5,927 nucleotides of DNA, taken from positions 1 to 5,927 of the forward strand of contig DVGY01000069.1 of the NCBI GenBank assembly GCA_018712465.1. The letters run 5' to 3'. The position numbers and the translations under genes were made by a program. Shown piece after piece: positions 1 to 4,227 of the stretch; position 1 is the first letter of the stretch; each line of letters opens with the position of its first letter. The notes under the pieces are model-generated. The model was not told the DNA's origin, did not search any database, and saw only the letters and a program-made list of their open reading frames with translations. Origin of the DNA: Candidatus Egerieicola pullicola (GTDB lineage: Bacteria > Bacillota > Clostridia > Oscillospirales > Ruminococcaceae).

Positions 1-292
1 TCAGCAAGGGCGGCAGGGTATCGAACTGTCCTCGGGCACAGGCCAGGGTGAAGATATTTTCATCCTGGAGCACCCGGTCAAAGAGATAATCAGGAAAACT
101 GCCGGATTGCTCGTGGGCGAACAAAGCGGAACAGAACCGGCTGTACTGCTCCAAAGCGGCGGAAAAGTCCGGGTTGGGCTTTTGGGTTTGGGCCATCATC
201 GAAAGCAGGGCTGCTACCGGAGGCAGGCTGCGGATTTGAGTGTATAGGGTCATGCCCTCCAACCGGAGAGTTAACTGCGTCATGGATTCCAT
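1..292 (-). CDS. Partial N-terminus, probable DUF815-type AAA ATPase
   Basis: Only the first 97 codons are present; the gene continues past the left edge. The frame opens at ATG 292, with an AAGGA ribosome binding site at 308-304, and has no stop to position 1. The in-frame ATG at 283 is a weaker start because it lies too far from that site. The visible part is alpha-helical and soluble, with no signal peptide. It starts with a leucine-rich stretch (residues 7-33) and later has DYLFDRVLQDENIFTLA (68-84) and ...LPPLL (93-97). From memory this matches the N-terminal helical region found before the P-loop in Firmicute DUF815 ATPases. The Walker motifs would lie outside the window, so nucleotide binding cannot be checked here. 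The family's cellular role is poorly defined. The gene has its own promoter and is separated from the upstream regulator gene by a terminator, so it looks like the start of a new transcription unit. The family call is tentative; the existence of the coding frame is more secure. Confidence 0.5.
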   Translation of the reverse strand, partial: MESMTQLTLRLEGMTLYTQIRSLPPVAALLSMMAQTQKPNPDFSAALEQYSRFCSALFAHEQSGSFPDYLFDRVLQDENIFTLACARGQFDTLPPLL

Positions 293-329
293 CGCGATCG
301 CATCCTTAGTCGAAATTTATTGTCTCCTT

Positions 330-358
330 ATTGTACCTGATTTTGATGGGAAATGCAA
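330..358 (-). promoter_or_regulatory. Sigma-A-like promoter for the DUF815-like gene
   Basis: On the minus strand there is a -35-like TTGCAT (358-353), a 17-base spacer and a -10 TACAAT (335-330), which matches TATAAT at 5 of 6 positions. Predicted transcription start is near 323, giving a leader of about 31 bases. The GGAG at 328-325 then falls upstream of the start, so the AAGGA at 308-304 is the likely ribosome binding site. The -35 element is weak. Confidence 0.55.
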
Positions 359-413
359 TTTTGAATTTTACTGATTTTGCAACAGTTTGGCGAAAGAAAC
401 CGGGCAGATTGGC

Positions 414-456
414 AAAAAAGAGAGCCGCCCTGTCCCATTAGGAAACTAGGCGGCCC
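414..456 (-). terminator. Intrinsic terminator after the XRE regulator gene
   Basis: Read on the minus strand, GCCGCC (454-449) pairs with GGCGGC (429-424) across a 19-base loop. This is followed by TCTC and a run of six T (419-414). It lies 25 bases beyond the regulator stop codon and upstream of the next gene's promoter, so it closes the DUF2975/XRE unit. The loop is long for a terminator, but the GC stem plus T-run is convincing. Confidence 0.75.
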
Positions 457-480
457 AAAGGAGAAAGATATTCCAGGTGT

Positions 481-699
481 CTAATCTAATTCTGTCTCGT
501 CGGGGCGATACTCCAGCAGATCCCCCGGGGTACAGTTTAAAATCCGGCAGAGCTTATCCAAAGTAGAAAACCGTATGGCTTTGCCGTGGTTGTTTTTCAG
601 GATGGAGAGATTGGCCGGGGTGATTCCCAAGCGCTTGGCCAATTCCCCGGAGGAGATTTTCCGCTTGGCCATCATCACATCCAAATTGACGATAATCAT
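481..699 (-). CDS. YozG-like XRE/Cro-CI family transcriptional regulator
   Basis: A 72-residue single-domain DNA-binding protein of the small Cro/CI type (HTH_26-like, as in Bacillus YozG). The helix-turn-helix is at about residues 17-35 (SGELAKRLGIT then PANLSILK). The C-terminal hallmark LCRILNCTPGDLLEY is at 50-64. There is no sensor or effector domain. The start at ATG 699 is fixed by AAGGAGG seven bases upstream. Twelve bases separate it from the stop of the DUF2975 gene, and that gene's TAA stop is part of the Shine-Dalgarno sequence (TAAGGAGG), which favours co-transcription and possibly translational coupling. This regulator/DUF2975 pairing recurs in Firmicutes; its target genes are generally unknown. 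Autoregulation of the promoter at 1244-1272 is plausible but only inferred. The TAG stop is at 483-481 and a terminator follows. Confidence 0.9.
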   Translation of the reverse strand: MIIVNLDVMMAKRKISSGELAKRLGITPANLSILKNNHGKAIRFSTLDKLCRILNCTPGDLLEYRPDETELD

Positions 700-711
700 T
701 CTTTCCCCTCC

Positions 712-1212
712 TTAAATGGTCAAATCGTTTTCCAGTTTGTATTCCACCGCCCGGCGGTACAGCTCACTGAGTACCCGCACCCCGGCGCCCAGCAGCAGAA
801 AAGCTACCGCTCCCAGCAGGGAAAGGAAAAAGGTGAACACCACCTGCATCCCGGCCCCAAAAAACAAGGCCACGCAGATGCCCAAAAAGCAAAATCCAAT
901 TCCCCACAAACACCAGGCGCAGCGATGGAGGGGTTCTACATTTTCCATGGCAAAGCAGTTTCCTTGCTTCAACCGCCGGAAAATGCCGATCAACTGCCAC
1001 AGCAGCAGACAGCAGCAAATCCCGCAAAGCCAAGCCAGCCCTACAATGGCCAGCACCGGCAGGACCACCGGGTTTGGCTGCCCAAACAGCTCGTGCATTT
1101 CCAGTCCCACCCACACTGCGGTAGCTAACAGGACTAAAATCCCCAAGGGCAGCAGAATCCACAGCAGATGATACACCGCTGAAGCCAAACTGTTCTTTCC
1201 AATGATTTTCAT
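712..1212 (-). CDS. DUF2975-family four-helix membrane protein
   Basis: A 166-residue integral membrane protein with four predicted membrane segments, at about 13-36, 49-78, 99-120 and 123-148. The linker IFRRLKQGNCFAMENVEPL (77-95) and the end EYKLENDLTI (157-166) match the family pattern, in which a 'G..F..EN...L' loop follows the second helix and the C-terminus is 'L..E.DLTI'. Its biochemical function is unknown. It is almost always found beside a small XRE regulator, as here. The start ATG 1212 has AGGAG at 1227-1223, a 10-base spacing that is slightly long; an ATG at 1222 opens a different frame with no family resemblance. It is unusually rich in cysteine: nine residues, including a CCC run (66-68) and two CxxC arrangements (63-66 and 98-101). 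First gene of a two-gene unit with the regulator. Confidence 0.85.
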   Translation of the reverse strand: MKIIGKNSLASAVYHLLWILLPLGILVLLATAVWVGLEMHELFGQPNPVVLPVLAIVGLAWLCGICCCLLLWQLIGIFRRLKQGNCFAMENVEPLHRCAWCLWGIGFCFLGICVALFFGAGMQVVFTFFLSLLGAVAFLLLGAGVRVLSELYRRAVEYKLENDLTI

Positions 1213-1243
1213 ATCCCATCATCTCCTGACTATCATTGTCCTC

Positions 1244-1272
1244 AGTATAGCACCAAATTCCATGGAAGTCAA
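1244..1272 (-). promoter_or_regulatory. Sigma-A promoter of the DUF2975-XRE unit
   Basis: On the minus strand, TTGACT (1272-1267) and TATACT (1249-1244) are separated by exactly 17 bases. Each element matches the consensus at 5 of 6 positions. The predicted start is near 1237, leaving a leader of about 25 bases before ATG 1212. A perfect 10-base palindrome sits inside the spacer, suggesting repressor control. Confidence 0.8.
1258..1267. promoter_or_regulatory. Palindrome in the promoter spacer, candidate XRE operator
   Basis: TTCCATGGAA is a perfect 10-base palindrome lying between the -10 and -35 elements of the DUF2975-XRE promoter and touching the -35. A dimeric Cro-like repressor bound here would block polymerase, so it is a natural candidate for autoregulation by the XRE protein encoded in the same unit. 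A single short palindrome can arise by chance. Confidence 0.35.
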
Positions 1273-1295
1273 TAAATTTATATCGAAAAACAGAT

Positions 1296-1320
1296 AGTTT
1301 CTTTCAAGTAAACAGAAACT
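1296..1320. repeat. AT-rich inverted repeat, possible second terminator of glgP
   Basis: AGTTTCT (1296-1302) and AGAAACT (1314-1320) form a perfect 7-base inverted repeat around 11 bases. On the minus strand it is followed by ATCTG and a run of five T (1290-1286), so it could act as a weak back-up terminator for glgP. It shares bases 1318-1320 with the neighbouring GC-rich stem, so the two hairpins cannot both form fully. Confidence 0.4.
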
Positions 1321-1345
1321 CCCCCGCCTCGAAAGACAGGGGAGT
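1306..1345 (-). terminator. Likely intrinsic terminator of glgP
   Basis: On the minus strand ACTCCCC (1345-1339) pairs with GGGGAGT (1324-1318), a 7-base stem with a 14-base loop. It is followed by the T-rich tract TTTCTGTTTACT, two T of which are in or next to the stem foot. It lies 36 bases past the glgP stop and just upstream of the next promoter. The T-tract is interrupted, so efficiency may be moderate. Confidence 0.6.
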
Positions 1346-1355
1346 CGTTCTCGGG

Positions 1356-1376
1356 AACATCAGCCGCGCTGATGTT
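1356..1376. other. Perfect 9-bp hairpin directly after the glgP stop
   Basis: AACATCAGC (1356-1364), loop CGC (1365-1367) and GCTGATGTT (1368-1376) form a perfect 9-base-pair triloop hairpin starting four bases past the glgP stop codon. No T-run follows on either strand, so it is not itself a classical terminator. On the glgP transcript it could be a 3' end stabiliser in front of the terminator stem. Confidence 0.5.
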
Positions 1377-1380
1377 TCAT

Positions 1381-3807
1381 TTACTTGGTGATGCGCTTGG
1401 TGTCCCAGATGTTGTCGGAATATTCCATCACAGCCCGGTCGCTGCTGAACAAGCCGGCCTTGGCGATATTCACCAGGCTCATATTGGTGAACTTGGTCTT
1501 ATCTTTAAAGACTTCGCCTACCTTCTTCTGGGCTTCCACATAGCTGCGGAAGTCGGCCAGGATCATGTAAGCGTCGGCCACGCCGTAGTTGTTGGTCAGC
1601 AGGCTCTTGTAGATGTCGTCGAACCGGCTGCCCAGTTCGCCGTTGATCAGCATATCCAACACAGCCTTCAGTTCGGGATCGTTGTTGTAGTACTGGGTAG
1701 GATCGTAGCCCTGACGCCACAGATCGTCCACCTCGTTGCTCTTCAGGCCGAACAGGAAGATGTTATCGTCGCCTACCTGTTCGTGGATTTCCACATTGGC
1801 GCCGTCCAAAGTGCCCAGGGTCACTGCACCGTTAATCATCAGCTTCATGTTGCCGGTACCGGAAGCTTCCTTACCCGCAATAGAGATCTGCTCGGAAATA
1901 TCGGCAGCAGGGATGATGATCTCTGCCAGGCTCACCCGGTAATCTTCAATAAAGACCACCTTCAGCTTTTCCTGGAGATCGGGATCGTTGTTAATCAGGT
2001 TGGCCACGGAGCAGATCAACCGGATAATCTGTTTTGCCATCAGGTAGCCAGCGCTGGCCTTAGCAGCAAAGATAAAGGTCCGGGGAGTGACATCCATGGT
2101 GGGGTTGGCCTTCAGCTGACGGTACATATACAGGATGTTCAGCACATTCAGCAGCTGGCGCTTGTACTCGTGGAGCCGCTTGACCTGTACGTCGAACAGG
2201 CTGTTGGGATCCACCTTGACGCCGTTGTGCTCGGCGATATAGGCGCACAGACGCTTCTTGTTGGCCAGCTTCACCCGGCGCAGTTCTGCCAGAACCGTCT
2301 TGTTGTCGTAGAAGTCCATGAACTTTTCCAGGTTGTTGGCGTCGTCCAGGAAGCTGTCCCCGATATACTTCTTCAGCAACTCGGTCAAGCCCGGGTTGGA
2401 CTGGCACAGCCAGCGGCGGTAAGCAATGCCGTTGGTGACGTTGGTGAACTTATCGGGAGTAATATGATAGTAATCGTGGAAGATGGAGTTGATGAGGATT
2501 TCGCTGTGGAGCTTAGAAACGCCGTTGACCTTGTGAACACAGGCCAAGCAGAGGTTTGCCATCCGCACTTCTCCATTGGCAATGATAGCCATATAATTGA
2601 TCTTGGCTTCGTCGTTGCCGTAAACCTGGTGGAGCTGGATCAGCAGCCGGCGGTTGATTTCGCAGACCAACTGATAGATTCGGGGCAGCTGTTCTTTGAA
2701 CAGGTATTCCGGCCAGCGTTCCAGCGCTTCGCTCATAACGGTGTGGTTGGTGTAGGCCAGCACTTTGCCGGTGATTTCCCAAGCCTTATCCCAGTCATAA
2801 CCGAAGTCGTCCAGCAGAATCCGCATCAGTTCCGGCACACAGAGAGCCGGGTGGGTGTCGTTGATGTGCACGGCCACATGCTCTGCCAGTTCATCCATAT
2901 TGTCATAGTAGCGATTGTACCGGGCAATGATGCTCTGCAGAGAAGCGCTGACCATCAGATACTGCTGCTTTAAGCGCAGAGTCTTGCCTTCCAGATGGTC
3001 GTCAGCCGGGTAGAGCACCTTGGAGATGGCTTCCGCCATGGTGTTTTCTTCCAAAGCACGGACGTAATCGCCCCGAGAGAACGCCGCCATGTCAATGCTT
3101 CTGGGGCTGGTGGCGCTCCACAAGGTCAGTTTGTTGACTGCATTGGTGTTGTAGCCGGAAATCAGCATATCGTAGGGAACGGCAATGACGTCGCTGGTAT
3201 CGGAGTAGCTCACCTTCATCTTGCCGTTTTCGTCGGTGTACTCATGCACATTGCCGCCGAAATGCACGGTGTAGGTTTCGTCCTTCCGGGGAATCAGCCA
3301 CACGTCCCCCAGATTGAGCCAGTCGTCGGGGTATTCCATCTGCCAGCCGTCCACGATCTTCTGCTTGAAGATACCGAACTCGTACCGGATGGAAAAGCCG
3401 GTGCAGGGGATGGACAGGGTGGTGGCGGAGTCCATGTAGCAGCTGGCCAGACGGCCCAAGCCGCCGTTGCCCAAACCTGCGTCGGGTTCCATGGCGTACA
3501 GATCCTTCAGATCCACCTTAACTTCCTTCAGGGCATCCCGGAATACATCCTCCAGGCCCAGGTTGAACAGGTTGTTGTGCAGGCTGGTACCCACCAGAAA
3601 CTCCATGGAAATGTAGTAGACCTGCTTTGCTTTTTTGCCTTCGTACTGGTCGCAGAAGGTCTGGCGCTTTTTGGCCAGCATATCCCGCACCACCAGGCAG
3701 GTTGCCTTGAACACCTGGGTGTTGGTGGCTTCCTTCAGATAGCAGCCGAAATGGCGCTGACACTTATCGTCCAGAAGCGTAAAAATTTGCTCTTTGCTGA
3801 TACTCAC
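1381..3807 (-). CDS. glgP: Glycogen/starch/alpha-glucan phosphorylase
   Basis: A complete 808-residue family GT35 phosphorylase, the normal bacterial length. It cleaves the terminal alpha-1,4 bond of glycogen or maltodextrin with phosphate to give glucose-1-phosphate, in the cytoplasm. Visible hallmarks in order: MEPDAGLGNGGLGRLA (106-121), HINDTHP (314-320), YTNHTVM with His355 (352-358; the counterpart of muscle His377), NVTNGIAYRRWL (456-467), the phosphate-binding segment KRLHEYKR with Lys543, Arg544 and Lys549, AAKASAGY (581-588), and the pyridoxal-phosphate site EASGTGNMK with Lys655, followed by GTLDGANVE. The N-terminal phosphorylation peptide of animal enzymes is absent. All key residues are present, so it should be active. 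The start is GTG at 3807, supported by GGAGGG at 3819-3814 with 6-base spacing. It has its own promoter and is divergent from a GH13 glycosidase, which fits glycogen or maltodextrin use. Whether it prefers glycogen or short maltodextrins (a malP role) cannot be read from the sequence. Confidence 0.97.
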   Translation of the reverse strand: MSISKEQIFTLLDDKCQRHFGCYLKEATNTQVFKATCLVVRDMLAKKRQTFCDQYEGKKAKQVYYISMEFLVGTSLHNNLFNLGLEDVFRDALKEVKVDLKDLYAMEPDAGLGNGGLGRLASCYMDSATTLSIPCTGFSIRYEFGIFKQKIVDGWQMEYPDDWLNLGDVWLIPRKDETYTVHFGGNVHEYTDENGKMKVSYSDTSDVIAVPYDMLISGYNTNAVNKLTLWSATSPRSIDMAAFSRGDYVRALEENTMAEAISKVLYPADDHLEGKTLRLKQQYLMVSASLQSIIARYNRYYDNMDELAEHVAVHINDTHPALCVPELMRILLDDFGYDWDKAWEITGKVLAYTNHTVMSEALERWPEYLFKEQLPRIYQLVCEINRRLLIQLHQVYGNDEAKINYMAIIANGEVRMANLCLACVHKVNGVSKLHSEILINSIFHDYYHITPDKFTNVTNGIAYRRWLCQSNPGLTELLKKYIGDSFLDDANNLEKFMDFYDNKTVLAELRRVKLANKKRLCAYIAEHNGVKVDPNSLFDVQVKRLHEYKRQLLNVLNILYMYRQLKANPTMDVTPRTFIFAAKASAGYLMAKQIIRLICSVANLINNDPDLQEKLKVVFIEDYRVSLAEIIIPAADISEQISIAGKEASGTGNMKLMINGAVTLGTLDGANVEIHEQVGDDNIFLFGLKSNEVDDLWRQGYDPTQYYNNDPELKAVLDMLINGELGSRFDDIYKSLLTNNYGVADAYMILADFRSYVEAQKKVGEVFKDKTKFTNMSLVNIAKAGLFSSDRAVMEYSDNIWDTKRITK

Positions 3808-3840
3808 TTGTTTCCCTCCATAGTTTTGAATACTGTCATA

Positions 3841-3869
3841 CCCCGGCGCAGAAAGGCATACTGCCGGGG
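3841..3869 (-). other. GC-rich stem-loop in the glgP leader
   Basis: CCCCGGC (3841-3847) and GCCGGGG (3863-3869) form a perfect 7-base-pair stem with a 15-base loop in the predicted glgP 5' leader, 21 bases before its ribosome binding site. An inner CAG/CTG pairing could lengthen the stem on the RNA. No T-run follows, so it is not a terminator. It may stabilise the transcript or modulate initiation. Confidence 0.55.
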
Positions 3870-3885
3870 GAAAATGGATTTGTCC

Positions 3886-3900
3886 AGCGGCAATGCCGCT
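3886..3900 (-). other. Short triloop hairpin near the 5' end of the glgP transcript
   Basis: AGCGGC (3886-3891) and GCCGCT (3895-3900) pair around a three-base loop. The hairpin begins about 15 bases after the predicted glgP transcription start. Hairpins this close to a 5' end often protect the transcript; that role is inferred here. Confidence 0.45.
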
Positions 3901-3904
3901 TGTG

Positions 3905-3915
3905 AGGTTTAACCT
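3905..3915. promoter_or_regulatory. Palindrome at the predicted glgP transcription start
   Basis: AGGTT-T-AACCT is a perfect 5+1+5 palindrome covering the predicted glgP start point (about 3915). A repressor bound here would block initiation or early elongation. It is short, so chance occurrence is quite possible. Confidence 0.25.
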
Positions 3916-3921
3916 TTCCTT

Positions 3922-3950
3922 ATGATACCAAATCGAGGCCTAGAATTCAA
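3922..3950 (-). promoter_or_regulatory. Sigma-A-like promoter of glgP
   Basis: On the minus strand TTGAAT (3950-3945) and TATCAT (3927-3922) are separated by 17 bases. They match the consensus at 4 of 6 and 5 of 6 positions. The predicted start is about 3915, giving a leader of some 107 bases before the GTG start, with two hairpins in it. Confidence 0.65.
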
Positions 3951-3985
3951 GCAGCAACTGTGGTCTTTTGAAAAAGTTGTAACCA

Positions 3986-4108
3986 TCAACAGAATAAGCC
4001 CTCAAATCTTGTGGATTTTATCTTAGATTTTGGCATTTTGCTATCCAATATCTGGAAACGGAGGAGAGGAATGATTGTATTTGATGTTTTTTGACTGCTT
4101 TTGCTCAT
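3986..4108 (-). CDS. Possible 40-residue basic small protein
   Basis: An open frame of 40 codons plus TGA, starting at ATG 4108 with AAGGAGGG (4122-4115) six bases upstream, as good a ribosome binding site as any in the window. The predicted peptide is basic (six Lys and two Arg against one Asp and one Glu), rich in Ser/Thr in its first 11 residues, with a short hydrophobic patch (IIPLL, 12-16), no membrane helix and a terminal Cys. I recognise no family. It lies just upstream of the glgP promoter in the same direction. The nearest promoter-like sequence on that strand (TTGGTT, 17 bases, CATAGA) is weak. The region is AT-rich, where 40-codon frames arise by chance, so the main support is the ribosome binding site. 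Confidence 0.3.
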   Translation of the reverse strand: MSKSSQKTSNTIIPLLRFQILDSKMPKSKIKSTRFEGLFC

Positions 4109-4133
4109 TTCTATCCCTCCTTTTTCTATGAAA

Positions 4134-4153
4134 TTGGTTGAAAAGAAAACCAA
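4134..4153. promoter_or_regulatory. Inverted repeat over the GH13 promoter -35, candidate operator
   Basis: TTGGTT (4134-4139) and AACCAA (4148-4153) form a perfect 6-base inverted repeat with an 8-base spacer that overlaps the -35 element (4138-4143). The position and symmetry fit a dimeric repressor site. The responsible regulator is not in the window. Confidence 0.4.
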
Positions 4154-4166
4154 AATTTGCTATACT
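4138..4166 (+). promoter_or_regulatory. Strong sigma-A promoter of the GH13 gene
   Basis: TTGAAA (4138-4143) and TATACT (4161-4166) are separated by 17 bases, with a TG extension upstream of the -10 (TGCTATACT). The predicted start is near 4173, leaving a leader of about 50 bases before ATG 4224. This is one of the two best promoters in the window. Confidence 0.8.
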
Positions 4167-4178
4167 AAGAGGGTATAG
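4160..4178. promoter_or_regulatory. Inverted repeat over the GH13 -10 and start site, candidate operator
   Basis: CTATAC (4160-4165) and GTATAG (4173-4178) are a perfect 6-base inverted repeat with a 7-base spacer, centred between the -10 and the predicted start. Only the second arm would be in the RNA, so it would act as a DNA element rather than a hairpin. Part of one arm is the -10 itself, which lowers its significance. Confidence 0.35.
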
Positions 4179-4182
4179 AAAG

Positions 4183-4227
4183 ATGGATAAGAATGGAAAC
4201 TACAAAGAAAAGTGTGATAGAACATGA
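4183..4227 (+). CDS. Possible 14-residue leader peptide overlapping the GH13 start
   Basis: ATG 4183 opens a frame encoding MDKNGNYKEKCDRT, ending in TGA at 4225-4227. This stop overlaps the GH13 start codon as ATGA. The GH13 gene itself lacks a clear Shine-Dalgarno sequence (only weak purine stretches lie upstream), so ribosomes finishing this frame could restart on it. Against this, the predicted transcript starts only about ten bases before ATG 4183 and the AGAGGG ahead of it would be mostly untranscribed, so the leader's own initiation signal is poor too. Confidence 0.25.
   Translation: MDKNGNYKEKCDRT

Larger units (their letters stand above)
3808..4223. other. Divergent intergenic region between glgP and the GH13 gene
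   Basis: 416 bases, clearly more AT-rich than the flanking genes. It holds the glgP leader with two hairpins (3841-3900), the glgP promoter (3922-3950), a 40-codon open frame on the minus strand (3986-4108), and the GH13 promoter (4138-4166) with two inverted repeats. I see no riboswitch fold, tRNA or good CcpA cre site. A weak stem GTTG/CAAC (3990-3976, minus strand) followed by five T lies at the end of the 40-codon frame and might be a poor terminator. Confidence 0.8.

Noticed and set aside
294..301. GCGATCGC palindrome like the cyanobacterial HIP1 repeat
   Set aside because: It occurs once only, in a sequence that is otherwise clearly Firmicute-like, so it is most likely chance.
324..328. 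GGAGA as ribosome binding site of the DUF815-like gene, possibly with an ATT or ATG 303 start
   Set aside because: It lies at or upstream of the predicted transcription start. ATG 303 reaches a stop after seven codons, and ATT starts are very rare. AAGGA at 308-304 with ATG 292 fits better.
457..463. Plus-strand AAAGGAG resembling a Shine-Dalgarno
   Set aside because: No ATG, GTG or TTG with a usable frame follows at suitable spacing, and it sits at the foot of the minus-strand terminator.
586..1222. Plus-strand open frames (586-1128, 716-1171) and an alternative minus-strand frame (1222-764) across the DUF2975-XRE unit
   Set aside because: They overlap genes with clear family motifs and show low-complexity, Pro/Gln-rich or otherwise unrecognisable translations. 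They are shadows of the real frames.
1372..3912. Two very long plus-strand open frames antisense to almost all of glgP (1372-2973 and 2995-3912)
   Set aside because: They mirror the codon bias of glgP on the other strand. Their translations are dominated by Val, Gly, His and Gln with no family signature, and no ribosome binding site supports them, whereas the minus-strand frame has every phosphorylase motif.
4053..4066. TGGAAACGGAGGAG as a CcpA cre site in the divergent region
   Set aside because: Only the left half resembles the cre consensus; the right half fails at most positions.
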